64,000 bases of DNA from Serinus canaria (Eukaryota > Chordata > Aves > Passeriformes > Fringillidae). The notes under the pieces are model-generated. The model had not been told where the DNA came from and did no database searches. It saw nothing but the letters and a program-made list of their open reading frames with translations. The stretch's first letter is position 1. Each line of letters opens with the position of its first letter. The stretch covers positions 54,933,994 to 54,997,993 of the forward strand of contig NC_066316.1 of assembly GCF_022539315.1 (NCBI RefSeq), written 5' to 3'. This document shows, piece by piece, positions 37,405 to 51,359 of this stretch. The translations under genes and the position numbers were made by a program.

Positions 37405-38936
37405 ATTTCTTGTAACAGTAATAGAATATTTTCTTTCAAGATAATCCTTAATTCATTGCTGAATGCATGTAGCAGTAGCTCAATTCTGATATCAAGTACA
37501 ATGCATTAAAAAAATTCAATTTAAGGAAGTTATTCCTGATTTCTGCTGTGATACAGAAATTTTGACACAGAGCTCAGGAAAATTACCAGTTTGAAAATGC
37601 ACTGTGCCTACTGAAGCAATAGCCCTCAACTGTTCTCAGCACCCTGCTAGAGACAGCCCTTCTCACCAGCTGGCCATTTACATGGAATTAAATAGAATTG
37701 CATTAATGGCTCCATATAAATGGTTTTCATGCCTGGCTGTTCACTGATGATCTTGTGGCTCATTTTGGTGCATCTTAGGGAATGCCTCCAATGAGTAGAC
37801 CTAGTGGCTGGTCTGGGATTGAGAGCACCCACCTTTAGCAAGCACAGCTATTACAAAGCTAGGAGACAGAATTACAATTTTAGCATAGTTGCTTCTTTAA
37901 ATGTTTATTATGCTGGTATTTAGTCTGTGGCAGACTCAAAGCACTTGAATTTTTCACTCAACCTGTCTAAATATTAATCCATTTCCCAGTTGCTAAACAA
38001 CATCCACGCACCTGGTGGGATAGCATGGCATCTTTCCAGCTGCACAGAGAAGTGTAGTGGGAGAGTAATGAAAAAAATATATGTAGTGCCTCATTTCTGC
38101 AAGTTGAACAGAAATGAGGATTAAATTAACCCTGCCTCAAATAACCAATACATTGCAAAAAACTGAATTTAAAATCTATTTGTTAGAGATACGTGAAAAA
38201 TGAAGAGTAGAGCAAAAAATTCTGGGTGACTTTCCCACAGACCAATATAATACAGGGAGGTTGAATAAAAGGATCAAAGCCTTGAGATAAAATCAGTATT
38301 AATACCTATTCCAAGAAATCAATTTTGTTTTTAACCTCACTATGGAACTTTTCAAAGTGTATGTTTCCTGCCTTTGGTCAAGAGCAGCACTTGTGCAGGC
38401 TTTGCACAGCATTTTTGTCACACAGCAGATATATACATTTCAGAACAATAACAGAGTTTCATAAGCTCAGAGTCCCTTTAGACACAGCCAATTTAGTTCC
38501 AGTTGCTCACAGAAAGCTCAGAAACAGTAAGTCAACTATTTCTTTAAACTTTCTCTTGTTTTCTTAACTTTACAGCCTCCTGGTGGCACTTCCTAAAGCA
38601 AGTAAGGTCTCTGGATGTTATAGCTGTCAAAAATCAGACAAAACATCTACTTTAGGTCTTGCTTACTGTGGAGGCAGAGTTGCACAGATTCAGGCACAGC
38701 ACATCTTCCTGGGTCAGTTCCTCAGCACCTGATCCATCCTGTGCTCCTCAGGCTTTCTTACTAGAGGTAATGATTCAGGAAATGTTAACTTGCCTGTGTC
38801 AGAACAAATTGCACTTATTTGGCTGCTTTGTGTCTAGACTAAATGGAAGGCTTCAGTTTTGGGGCTGATGTGGGCTTGGGATTCCTTTATGACAAATTTC
38901 CAAGTTTGCTTTTCTGCTTAGGGTTCCAGTGTCTGT

Positions 38937-38963
38937 TTTCACCCAAAACAGATTTGGGTGAAA
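38937..38963. repeat. Perfect 11-bp inverted repeat
   Basis: The arms tttcacccaaa (38937-38947) and tttgggtgaaa (38953-38963) flank a 5-nt loop. No function is evident. Confidence 0.85.
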
Positions 38964-40215
38964 TTCTCATTCTTTGCTTATATTCCCAACCAAAAGAATA
39001 GAAAGGCAATATACCATGAGAATCTGAAGAACAGTAGAAAAGATGGCCCCAAAGAATTCATGACATGGAAAGTAAATATTTTCCCCTCCTGCATATGACG
39101 TTACCTGGGTAAATGTACATACAGACACACATAACTCTGGATTCTCCTTCCTATTAACACTTTAAAGGATCTTTTTGTTTTGATTATTGAAATAGATTAT
39201 ACTCTTAGATATCAAATTTTTAACACTCTAAATCCCACCATCTGGGACACAAATCTGATAACACAACAAGAATTTTTAGAGCAGCTCTTCTCTTCAGGCG
39301 ACCACTGCCCAGGTGAAATCTACGACTTACAGGCAGCACTGTTGTTATCCTGTAGGCAGTGTTAGTGTTATGGAGCAACTGCACTGTGAGTCTGAGTGCA
39401 AGGAATCACAGACAGGGAATGCTTCTGAAATCTTCACTCCCACTCATGGAGTAATACTTGCTATCCCAACTGGATGAAGGATATGGACATGGACATTACT
39501 GCTTACAGTGCATCTGCTATCTAGAGAGTATTCACTGAAAAATATTCAGAAAGCAAAAGGGAGGCTGTGAATGGTATAGTCAGAGAGGAGGGTGTGGGAT
39601 TGGCTTTTTGGAGTTTGTTTTTTGGGGGAGGTGCTAAGGTTTTGTTGAGAAGGGTTGTTTCTTCAGGGTTTTTTTTTTTATTATTTATTTTCTTTGGTGA
39701 TTGTTTTTAATCCTTTTCCCCTTTGCACCACATTCTTGCAAATATTGTGCACTAGTTTTGTTTTTAATAACAAAAATACGTGTCTTGCTTCTTTGTAAGG
39801 AAGCAGAAATACAATCCAAAGAGAGAAAAGTAACTTTCTCTCATGTCTGAATATTATGATCTGCATTCCTCAGGAGAAAATATGCTTCATTACATATTTG
39901 CAACCCACCTCTATATACATAAACTGAATGCAGGTCTGAGCTGCATCATGTACTAGCACAACACAGCTGTTAGTCCAATGCCAACTGCAGCACTGGAAGG
40001 TAAAAAATTAGAGTAAACACAAAATGATCAATCAGACTAAGAGCTGAAGGGAATTAGAGGAGGGGGCGGGAATATTGTTTGGTGCTTAGCTCCTGTGGAA
40101 AAAATAATCTCCTCAGTCAGAATGTGATCTCTTTGCAGCAGTGCTATGCTTGTGTCTCGAGTCACTGAAGATGACCCATTTGTAAGACAATAATATTGAC
40201 TTTTTAACTTCCCAG

Positions 40216-40308
40216 TGTAGCAATGAACCTGCAGTTTTAGAAGCACACAGTTTAGGTTCTGGAGAAGGACGTCTTCTCATCAAGTCTCTGCATTTCTGGA
40301 AGACAGTG
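40216..40308 (+). other. Candidate 93-nt exon with splice-like boundaries (unproven)
   Basis: A pyrimidine-rich stretch ttgactttttaacttcccag ends at 40215, and gacagtg is followed by gtaagc at 40309. The 93 nt between are exactly 31 codons in one open frame: CSNEPAVLEAHSLGSGEGRL then LIKSLHFWKTV. The protein is not recognised. The opposite strand is also open over the same bases, which weakens the case. AG/GT pairs with an open frame this short occur by chance in 64 kb. Confidence 0.2.
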
Positions 40309-40456
40309 GTAAGCCCCTTGCTGATTCCAGTTTTAGTCATCTACTGGAGGAAAAGTTACAAATAGGAGCACCTGGCTTCTATATCCCTCTAGTAGAGTTC
40401 CTTGTCCCTATGCTGTTAAAAAAGTTCCTAAAATTTAGAGATATCTTCCTCTGATA

Positions 40457-40492
40457 TCTAAGAACACAGACTGGTCTAAGAACACAGACTGT
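40457..40492. repeat. 18-bp tandem duplication
   Basis: tctaagaacacagactgg at 40457-40474 is repeated at 40475-40492 with a single change at the last base. Local slippage product. Confidence 0.88.
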
Positions 40493-43298
40493 GTTTTAGC
40501 AAGTTAACTCAGTCTGCAAAACCTGTCTGGATTCCCTGCTCAAAATAGAAGTTGGACTTGCCTTCGGACAGAGAGCTCTTTGGAAAGCTGCTTCTGCTGC
40601 TTTCAGTCAAGGTTTTGAACAACATCAACAGCTTTGAATCAATCTGTTGCCTGCTGAAGTAGTTTTTTCTGAGTCTACAAACAGATTGTACCTCTGACAG
40701 AAAATAAAATATTCAAATTCTTTGGTTTTTTAGTCCCTACATGACTGTCAGCTTAAATGTTATGTTTACCCTTAGGCTCAATACAAATGCCACAAAATTA
40801 ATTATGCGAGTTGGATGTAGTTATTTTTCAATATACATATAAGATTTTTCAATCCTAGTTCTGATCTCAGTTGTTGCCATAAAACAGCATCCTGTGAGAC
40901 ATGCTTTGGTCTGTAACAAATGGCAGCTACTATGGGACTATAGTGAGTATTCTGTTATGGAGTTGGAGTTGTCTCCATTTGTTATGTGTGAGAAATTGGC
41001 TTCAATCTCATTAAAACCAGTGCGAGTCTTAAGAGAGCCCTCCAGCAGTGGGCTTGGGTCAGAGGCTTCAGTAAAGTGACATTTGATTAAGCCAGAAATG
41101 TCAAGCTATCAATGCTTGGAAGAAACAGGGTTAAAGAGTTGAGAGAGGCTATCAGTCCAGTTTCTGTATAGGGCTGGCTATGCATCCATGAGTTTGGACT
41201 AAAACTTGGAATTGTGTATGTATGAGAGATAACGGTGGAAAGTGAGGTGCAGGAACAAGTTAAGATGAGACAGAATGCAAGGTGATGGTCTGTGCTTAGA
41301 TTTTAGAATATGCATGTTTCTGTTTTGACTTTGATAACTAGATTGGCATCATTACACTTTGAGATATGTGTAAGAGATACCATGTTGGAAAGAGCATTAA
41401 TGGGCCACGATGCAGCATGACATAAAAGCCGAGAGAAGTGGGTATTTTTATATTTTTTTTTAGGTTTTACCTATCAGCACAATCTTGGCTTTTTACAGTT
41501 GAGTTGTCCTTTTCATAATGTGACATGTTTTGAAAAATTGTGCATGATAGTCTGCAAGTGACAGAAACAGTGATGGGATAAGACAGGATTACTAAAAATG
41601 CTAAAGTCTTGCTTTACAGCCAATGTCATATTACAAATATGCTGCTCTCCACATATAAATTGAATTTTAAAAATATTATTTCAGCAGATAAAATAGATAG
41701 ACAGTTTCTTATGAGAGTTGTATGTTAGTTTGTGATGTTTTTTTTTTTTAACTTAACATTAAAACTGATCTGAACCTCACTTTTTGTGGTCCTGGTGAAA
41801 AACTGGTTATCCAACAAAAATGTTAAGAAGACAAAAAATGTGTTATTTTAATGCCTAACAATCTAAAGCAAGGGAAGACAGCAACAGTGACATTTTTCTC
41901 TGCAGTACTGTCCATTTTGTGACCAGACAATAAAACTTTTAAAACACTAAACTGAGACAAGTAAGAACAGGAGCTGGCATTGAGGTCCTTATACCCTCCT
42001 CAGGAATCTTTTTCCTGCTTTACTACATGCATCCCAATTAGACTTTATATTCTAGAGAATAAATCAAACAATGATTTTTAGCTAATAGCATTCCTTTAGT
42101 CTTGTATCACTGCACATGCAAGATACTGAAAAGAAAGAGCAATGAACTGAAGTATAACCCTTGTAGGGGCAAGGGAGAAAGGGTGGGGAAATCAAATCTT
42201 TCAACATCAGAGGAAAGAAGCAATGTAGGAAACCTACAGAGCTATCATGTCTGCTCTTAAGTCAGGGCAAGAGTCTGCAATCCATTGCCTCCTGTACAGC
42301 ATGAAACATGAAGAACTCAGAGTCCCGGGAAGACAGGATTTTTGGGCACCAGCCAGGACACATATCCTCAGTTCTGAGTCCCCCAAGAGGAGGGGGACCA
42401 GACTGGGTACAATGGGTCACCAGGCTCTTCCTATAGTGCTGCTGTCTGGAAAGCAGCTCCCGTGGAAATCTTCACACCTGGAGACAACCTTCGCCAATGG
42501 ACAAGGCCTCTATTGGTTTGCTGCATGGTGTTGTTCCTGATCTGCATTTAGATGGGCTTTGAGAGACTAAATCACATTCATCTTGTAATATCTGACTTCT
42601 AGAAGCATTACTTTAAGAGAATGTGATTTACGGGAGCCATTCTGTTTTTTCTGCAAAGAGCCAACTCCTGCCGTGGACAGAGAGACATGAGTTGAATATA
42701 TGCCAATTTAATGCAAACCAGAAAATTTTCTGCACTAAAAATGCATCTTTCTGGCAAGCTGTGCCAGAGAAGAGAATAATTGTTTGACTCCCCAGATCTT
42801 TCTGTCACACGCACACATACTGTTAGAGGAGCTTTCTAGTGAAAGTAACCTGAATCCACACAAACAACTGAAATATAAATTTATTTTTCTGATGTACACA
42901 GGCTAGGAAGGTTCTTCTTCCCTTGAAAATTAAGCTCTAAAATTTTGGTTAGAATAATGATTATAATCTGAAGGATCATGCTTCCTTAATCCAAAATGAC
43001 AACAATAATTTTGTTATACATTATTTATATAAATACAAGGAAATATAAGAATGATTATTTTAAAATAAGGATTGAACTGCATGCCTAAAACTATCCTGAG
43101 TTTAGTGCTTGAAGCTATATAATTTCTGACAGAGGATAATAACTACAGTTTATGCCTTAAATATTCCCATGGTGTTTTCTGCACTCCAGAACGACAATTT
43201 TGGGCATTACTATTTCATTACATATGCATAGTCAGGTCATAGACTACTGTTATATCTCCAGATGCACAATTCCTGCATATTCCTTAATCATACATTTT

Positions 43299-43490
43299 GG
43301 ATAACAGCATTCAGTTCCCTCATTTTAACCTTATCTTTTATCCACTGAATATTACAGGTTGCAGGGTGATCCATCACTTTCTTAAACTCAAGCTGAATTA
43401 TGAATTCAGGGTCACCCAGGATTGCAATTAACTGGTCAAAATACCAGTTATACTCTTGCTCAGGATCCCATTTGAAGTGTAGAAACAAAA
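43299..43490 (-). other. Candidate coding remnant or exon, minus strand (unproven)
   Basis: The minus-strand frame encodes a segment whose composition looks more protein-like than other open frames here: KWDPEQEYNWYFDQLIAIL, then GDPEFIIQLEFKKVMDHPA, then TCNIQWIKDKVKMRELNAVI. It has mixed acidic, basic and aromatic residues and three tryptophans. A pyrimidine tract (tttcttttttgtttctacac) lies just upstream on that strand, and the frame ends at aat followed by gtatga, a plausible donor or simply the stop. No AG is ideally placed after the tract. I do not recognise the family. It could be an exon, a decayed gene piece or chance. Confidence 0.22.
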
Positions 43491-44386
43491 AAGAAATCTC
43501 AGACCACTGTTTGATTAATAACTTTTTCAACTGGTGTTATCTTTATGATGATTTAATGTAGATTGTTTTTCCTTAGGTCTCTGAAAACACTAAGAACAGT
43601 TTCTATAGGGTCTGAAGTTTCCCCTTCCATGAAATAGGACAGCTATCCTACCAAAGGAAGATCTTAGTCATGCTGATGTGATTTACCCTGACAACTCCAC
43701 ACTGACTGCTTCTTATCACTTCACAGTCTCTCTGGTTTACACCAATTCTTTAATCCCTTTTTTTTCATGATCTGTCTAATCTAATGTCCTCACTTAAGAC
43801 AAAATCTGTATTTCCCTCCTGCCTGGGAACCCACCATGTCTTCTTAAATTGCTTAAATTAGTTCCTGAAAAATTGCCTTGGCCAGTGTTTGGTTAAGCAA
43901 GAGCATACCATCATGAGCACACCTGCTCTCAAACTCTGTGTTCACTGTCACTGTGGTCACCCAGAAACCAAAACAGGATATCCAACATTTTCATCATGTT
44001 CACTTTGCCAGCACAGTGGGTAACAGGATGTTTAAGTCCCAAAGTTAATAAAGCCACATAGATTGATTTTGGATGAAACCAAGGAGGTAACCATGGCAAC
44101 AGGAGAAGAGAAGCACAAACTATTGCACTGACAAGCACTACATGGCCAGGCTCCCTGGCATTTTTTATCCTGACACTGGATTTTGAACAGAAGTTTCTCT
44201 TCTGTGAAATCATAACCTCTGCCTATTGTTTTAATTACTTATCAGACGAAACTTTCCAGCTAAAACTTCTATCTCCCTCATCATGATGTCTCACCCTCAT
44301 GAAGTTTCCCTCTCTCCTTAGCTGATGACAAGTGTTTCTGCATTTCAAAGGAGCTATGAACTGCACCACTTAAGGACAAAAAAAAG

Positions 44387-44412
44387 CCAACCAACCAACC
44401 AACCAACCAACC
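44387..44412. repeat. (CCAA)n microsatellite
   Basis: About six tandem CCAA units interrupted at the 3' end by an extra c. It follows a short A run. No gene is nearby. Confidence 0.92.
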
Positions 44413-47400
44413 CAACTAAAAAGTCAACCTTCTAGAATCAAATTCCTTAGCTGCAGGCTTACATTTTTCTTTTATTCTTAATTATGCTGAAGATAGGTGG
44501 ACAGGCAAACAAGAAAGAAGGGAATAGGGATGCCTCAGTCAGGGGGCTCTCTAGAAATTGTCCCTGGAGAGAATTCTGACTGTGCTTTACAATTAACCAG
44601 TCTATACAAATAAGTGGATACGATAGCAATATTTTGTAGAAGGAATAATTTTTCCTTCCTAAAACTTCAGACTGAAAAAAACCTAATCTTTCAAACCTTT
44701 TTTTAAAAACAGAAGAGCGAATAGGTAACATCAAGGCAAGCAATCATCCCACCTGGATTTTCCCCGATTTTCATTAAAATATGTCTCTGTAATTTACCAC
44801 AGCAAAATGTGTCATCAGCAACTGTACCAAAATATATTATTGCATGGTTATTTCTTTATTTTTTGGGCTCTGTTTTGAAATTAGTGATTCTGATAACACT
44901 AGTAGCCATTGTGAGACCATTTAAAAGCTCCATTAATTCAATCATGATGAGGAGAAGTGGCAAAAAACCACTCTGTATCACAGTCAGGGCTTCTGGATTT
45001 TCTTTATCGTGAAATGTGCACTATAATCACTGTTCCTATGATGCTGAGAATTCAGTGTTCTTGGCTATATATCAAAACCTCCTATGATTTCAGGGCCCAC
45101 TTGTGGGCAATATTTGTCCGCAGCAAGTCTGGATATGCTCAATGGTGACTTTTCTGTGGACGTAGATCATGGTAGGATAAGAGCCAATACCATAAATGTC
45201 TGTCTTCTTTAACTCAAACTAACTCTTTCTCTCAATTCATGTAGCCACAGAGAAGCAGAATTCAGCAGAAGTAGTTTCTACACCCCAAGTGACTCCAACT
45301 AAACCATTGTAGAGCCTATAAGTAACAAAGAGAGCTGCCCTTGTTGGAGCTTCTATGCCAGAAGCCTTTGCCATGGAGCTCCAAATCTGAATCACTGTCC
45401 ATAAAGCCTCCTAAAGCAAGTTAACAGCACTTGTGGAAAATATACCTCTTAAGATATGGTTTTTTTCTTGGTACAGAATGAGGTTATTATCATTATCTAA
45501 AATATCTAAAACCTTGATGGTTTTAAAAAAGACATTTTAATAGTCATCCCTTAAACGGCTATGAGGAATAAATGAAGAAAAGGAACTCTGTCTCCAGGAT
45601 TTATCAGAGAATACATTTGCTGTGTAGATTCCCATCCCAACTGTTAGATTTTCTTCTTCTTGCTAATAAGGAAAAAAATGAAAAAAAACCTCCAAAACCA
45701 ATCCCTTTTCCACATGATCCCCTGGTTATTTCACCACCAGTGCAGCAGTTGCAGTGGTGAGGAGCTTTGTGTAAACAGGTATCTTTCTTCAACATATCTT
45801 TTTCATGAAAATTTTCCTAAAGCCTCAGAGCTGTACTTTTATTAGAATTGCAATGATCAAGCACAGAATTTAAACTGAGATGAATTCTTAGAAGTTACAA
45901 ATCAAGAGCACATGCGTTAAGGTAATCTAGTCTCTTTGAATAAAGCACCAAAATAGCATTATGCTACTGGGTAGTGAACATAAGCACTCCTGAAAGATGA
46001 AAGGTAGAGCTTTAAATGCCTTTTGAGTCAAGATTGGTCATGAATTGTGGTTCTTCAGTACTAGACAAGTGCTAAAATCTTTGGTGTGTCTGATCAATAC
46101 AGCTAAATATTGATCTATATTCTGTGTGGAAGAGGCACAATTTGGCAATTTACATTAACATATAATTTGTCAAAACAGATCTTCCAAAGAGAATCAAATG
46201 TGAAACGCTGCTGAATTGCCTCAGAACAGCTCCTGCAAAGAACCATTTACATATTCTTTAGCTTAAATTTCTGGAGCTGTAAGACTTGAACATTATTTTA
46301 GGTTAAACCAATGACATCCAAATAAAATCTAACAGACTAGTAATTCTTTGAAGAGCAGGCAACTATTACCTTGGCCTAGGGAAACTTTACAGCTCTAATA
46401 TTTCATGACTGGGAGATACAAGCACCTTGTTCTCATTTGCTGAAAAGTCCATAAAGAGAAGGTACATATTTTAAGTAAAACAAGGACATAAGAAATGGTC
46501 TACTCTGTGTCTGTCTTAGTATGAGCATCACAAGTCCAAATATCCAAGTATTTCCTGCAGAAAATTTTCAACTCCCTTCTGCAAAGATATTTTTCTTCTG
46601 GCAAGAATTCCACAGTGGCTGGTTGGACCAGGAATTCCAGGAGGTTTACTGTAAGCGGGAGCAGCAGTTGGAGGTCAGAGAACATACCCAAAGGCATAAA
46701 AAATGGCTATAAAGACCTAACTTTAACAGTCTAAATCACTTTTGAGGTGTCAATGGATGATTATCTATTTCTATTTCTCTTCTGCAAATTGGGAGAAGTA
46801 AGGAAAGTCCATGCAAGTCAGTAAAATGCATCAATAACATCCCTGCATACAGGATGATGCATGTAATTATGTGTGCAGGTGGGATCATCCTTAATTATTC
46901 ACTGTCATACGCATGAGGAATTGACTTGTAATTGTTTTCTGAGCAGTAATCATTCATTTTCTCAGGTTGTGCAATGAGCTTGAGAATGATAGATGAAAAA
47001 TTTTATAAAGCTGTGTTAAAATTGTATTTTTTAGCTAGTAATGTCACTAATACTCAACAAATCTACTCATTACTTCCACGCATTGCTCAAAGGAAAAGAG
47101 TCTCTTCTTTATATTTTAAACTAATAATGTTCTAAGAATTGATTTATTGATTTTATTCCTCTTGATATTCTATACTATTATTTTTAAAATTCTGTATTGT
47201 CCCATTTACAAATCCAAAAAAGCAAAACCAATCTGTTTGTGCCTATCAAAAGGGACAGTCTAACTTCTTCCTTGGTTGTGTCAGCAAATTAAAATAAGAA
47301 TTGTTCATCACTAAGTCTTTCTTACTGGCCTCAAGGGAAACATACAGACTGTGCTCTAGCAGCCTGAGAGGGAATGTGTTTAACAAAAGGATCTCAGTGT

Positions 47401-49444
47401 CTCATTAAGAGCAATGAAGTTTGCAATATTGATTCAACAGACATTATTAGAAAGATTTTCTTAAATTATTAACTTCCAACCTCAGCAAGGGCTCCAAAGG
47501 GAAAAGGAATACAAGACAAATGAGCCATTGAAGGATTAAAAAATGTAGCAATTACAAATGCAGTGAGCAGCATTTTGAATAAATGTCACTTCTGTATAAT
47601 TTTAAAGTTCCCAATTTGATCTTATGTTCTTAAGATTGTTTTTCAGGTGGTGGCACTTGAATATACAAGCTTGAGGACTAAGTTCTAAACTGATGTACTG
47701 AAATTTAGTTGCAACTGTGGCCCTGTTTTTTTGAAAAAAGAAATGTTTCACCTAGAGATGTTGAAGAAGACCAGTGTCTTTGAGTGAAAATCTGGTGCAA
47801 AATTTTAGACATTGACACAGGAAAATTTTGAGCTATAAGAATGAAAAGAAAACCTCTTAAAAATTGAATTTTTTGCTCAAAATTTCCCTCATGCTCATGC
47901 TTTCCCTCATGAACCAATAAGGTCAGGCCATTCAAAAGCTGTACACCTCTTTAAATTCCTTATGACTGTGTAACTAAATACAGATTGTTTTTAATTTATA
48001 TATGACACTACACTATACCTCAGCTTTGTGCATGAGTCAGTACAGAAAGCTCTGAAAACAAATGTGCTGATTATTAAACAATCCCCAAACTCTTTCAAAT
48101 ATGACCTTTGTGTCAAATTTAAAGTTTTGCAAGTTGTTTGATTATTGTCCACTGCCAATAGAATTTCAATTTCTACCATCCCCATCCTCCAAAATTTCTT
48201 GATCTTGCTGTTAAAGGATACTTAATTATGTGGAACAAAAATTATTTAAAAGAATATTAAGACACTAAAAGCATATGCACTCAGACTTCTTGGTTGTATT
48301 TCCTATATCTATTAGTGCAGTCTCAATTTGATCACTTTATTAAAAAAGCCATTGTTTTGAGGCCATATTTCCTTTTTACAGGTACCCTGGCTCATTTAGG
48401 GTAGTTTGAATACCTTTTCATTCTTTCCCTTTGCTCATCATGCAGCCCTACTACTTGTTTCCTGCATGCTACTTAAATACTTCTGTGAATACACAATTAT
48501 GAATTTAATAATTAGCTTTTCTTAGCAGACCATGCATGCAGCTGTTTCTCTTCAAAAATTATTTTAACCTTTCTAGGTTATGATTTTGCATGACATGTTC
48601 ACATATTCCTGAGAGGGGACTATAGCAAAATAACACTAATACCACAAGTGCACATTAAATTAGAAGGACCAATTTGAGATGCTGCAGGACTAGCTTTTCA
48701 GGCAACATTTTCTTTTATATGGTCAAATTGCAGCTCTCACTGACTGTATCTACAGGTTTTCAGGTAGTCTGTGAATTAGCAACATACGAGTGACCTGTCA
48801 AGGCCACCATTCAGTAGTGTCATTGAAGTGTCATTGACATTTTTTGCTCAATCTGACCATCAGATTTATGTGGCAGAAACCAGTATTGAAACCATTTCAG
48901 CATCTAGATGTAAAAATTAAGTCATTTCTGGCAACCCTTTATCTCAATGAAAACAGCCCTTCCATTTTCTGCAGCAATCCAGGCAGAGTTTCACTGGACA
49001 GCAACATCTTTGGGTATAAAGCACCAGCTCAATGCATAAGAACTCACTTCACACATCCTTGGGAACTGGCACGCTAGCTTCTTCTAACTCTTGAAAGTTT
49101 GGCTTTTCATGTGTTATTTCTAAAAACATAGGAAATAACAAATAAAAATTCATTAGGCTTCAGAAGACAGAAATTCTGACATAAAAAGTTACTGTCTTTC
49201 ACAGAATTTATTAAAAATTTTATGATCACACCTCAGTTAGCAAAATGACTGCCAGCAAATAGGAGAGGGCCATTTCTGTGAAATATCAATTCTAGAAGAT
49301 ATACCATGGGTTCTCTCCTGTCCTCTAATAGAAAAGTAATATTGAAGCTCAAAAAGCAGAGATCAGATGCTATGAGGGATTATATCACTGGTTTCTTTCA
49401 GACTGTCCATCTGCAATTTGGGATCTTTGTGCTCAATCTGGCAG

Positions 49445-49517
49445 ACAAAAACAAAACAACAAACAAACAAACAAACAAAAAAAAACAAACCAAAAAAAAA
49501 AAAACAAAACCAAAAAA
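49445..49517. repeat. A-rich (CAAA)n low-complexity tract
   Basis: Alternating aaac and caaa units merge into A runs of 9 and 13 nt, then accaaaaaacc. It could be the tail of an old retrotransposition event, but no parent element is recognisable upstream. The open frame running through it (49306-49560) ends in a K/N/T/Q-rich low-complexity segment and is not a gene. Confidence 0.88.
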
Positions 49518-51359
49518 CCCCCAGAAATTAGAAAGGATGAAAAACAGCAGGAACTATTGAGGAACTTATGAGCAACTGTGTTTCTGATAGCATAATGCTC
49601 CTTGGTTCACATTATGAATTCAATGCTATGCAGTTTAAGTTATTTTTTCAGACAAAATTTCTGAAAAAAAATTTCTCAGAGATGTACTATGAATAATTGC
49701 TTTATTCATAGCAAGTAAACAATACATTGTTTTGTACATTGATTTTTTTTTTTCTATTCAGTCCTCTACATAAATTTTATACTTGAGAGGTAGGGTAGTT
49801 TGGGGTTTTTTTCCCACTAGCTCTTTTTCATTTTTAACATGAAGCAGAATCTTACTTCAATTAGAGACATGGATATCTTTATCACAGATTAGTTATTTTT
49901 ATAACACATTGTGAAGAGTTGTTGAGTAGTTGTCTGTGGCAAGCTGTAGCATTACATTTACTCAGTCAAGATAATGAATCTACATTTAAAGAATGCTAAA
50001 CATAAAATAACAGTATAAAATGAAGTAAAAATATGCAGAAAAATGCAATGAGCATTTCTATTTCAACAGTGATTTGTAGACTTTTTTTTTGTCAAGGGCA
50101 GGAAAAGGGAAACGCTATTTCTGTTGAGCGTGGATACCATGGAAATGTATATTATGATGTAATAGTATATATGGAGGGGAGCAGGGAATGGAGTGGGTAC
50201 TAAATTCCATCTCTTTCCACTGCCACAACCTCTCACCTTCTGTTTTTTCATCCATTATTGTCGACTGCTTTGTTTATACTTCCATCTTTTCAAAATGCAG
50301 GAAATTGCTTTCGAGTTCTATTCCAGGTCCATTGGTTCAGGCAGGTCTGCAAGCACGTGGCAATTTACCCTGAAGAAGATGCAATAATCACACACCACAT
50401 CTGGAAGCACTTGGCCCATTATCAGAGGTGCTCGAGGAAAGCTCCTCTGCAAGCAGGTCCAGAGGAAGCTTAACCCTCACTGAATGCTGTGCTTTGGGTC
50501 TCTCCGTGGCAAATTCCATAAATCCTGGAAGATGGGAGCTCCACAATTTGATCTCATTCTCCTGAGGAAAAACAGAATGGCATCTGAGATATAAACCCTC
50601 ATATTCTTACAGTCAATTTGTTTCTCTAAACTGCTTACATCCCGCTATACATTTAAGTCAAGAATATTTCAGTGTTATTACACACTATGCCTACATAATA
50701 TATCTTGTTATGTCTCTAGTCCTTCCCCTTAGCCATTAGGAAATACTCCCATTTTGTCTCTCTGAGAGATCCAGATGCTACTTGCAGTTAAAATTATTTG
50801 ATTCACCAAAGCACTGGAAACACATTTGAAAATAGATTAGGCATTGACTTTCCCATATACTCTTTTGCTATGTTATTGGCTTTGGTTTTTTACTTTATTC
50901 TTTGTGTCCTTGAAGTGTTTGTTATCCTCCTGGACACAAAACCATAGTTTTGTGTGAAGTTAAGCAGTTTGTTAAGAGAAACAACTGAAAATCTGTTAGC
51001 ACAAAACTTATTGGTTTTGGAGTTTGATCAGTTCCACCCAAAAGCCACAGCCTGCTGGCTGTGCCCATCTGCTCTCCTAAGTGCTGTGAATTTGTTGTGT
51101 TTGCTCTCTCTGGAAGTAAAACCTGTGCACCAATAGAGATCCTTCAACAAATTCACACAGTTCACTTGATTTCCACTTGTAATGCATCTATCCACAGCAC
51201 TTCCTTGTTAATATTAATGCCTCTGCATGCAGACAGCTGATATAAATGAGTTGCTAATGGAACAGTTAGTCATCAGATGCCAACTTTTCAATTTAAAGTG
51301 TTCACACAAGTTAAATGAGACAATAGCTGTTGTGAAATGCATGAAGTAGGATTAAATCT

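Larger units (their letters stand above)
36171..51359. other. AT-rich non-coding sequence, 15 kb, the largest gap between recognised elements
   Basis: No gene confidently recognised. It holds hairpins at 37378-37404 and 38937-38963, an 18-bp duplication at 40457-40492, candidate exons at 40216-40308 (+) and 43299-43490 (-), (CCAA)n at 44387-44412 and an A-rich tract at 49445-49517. A G/T-rich stretch lies at about 39590-39690. A GC-richer patch at about 42240-42540 has a 97-codon plus-strand frame with no family resemblance. I see no CpG island, promoter or RNA gene. Confidence 0.45.

Noticed and set aside
49306..49560. 84-codon frame with a Lys/Asn/Thr/Gln-rich tail
   Set aside because: The tail is a translation of the (CAAA)n low-complexity tract.
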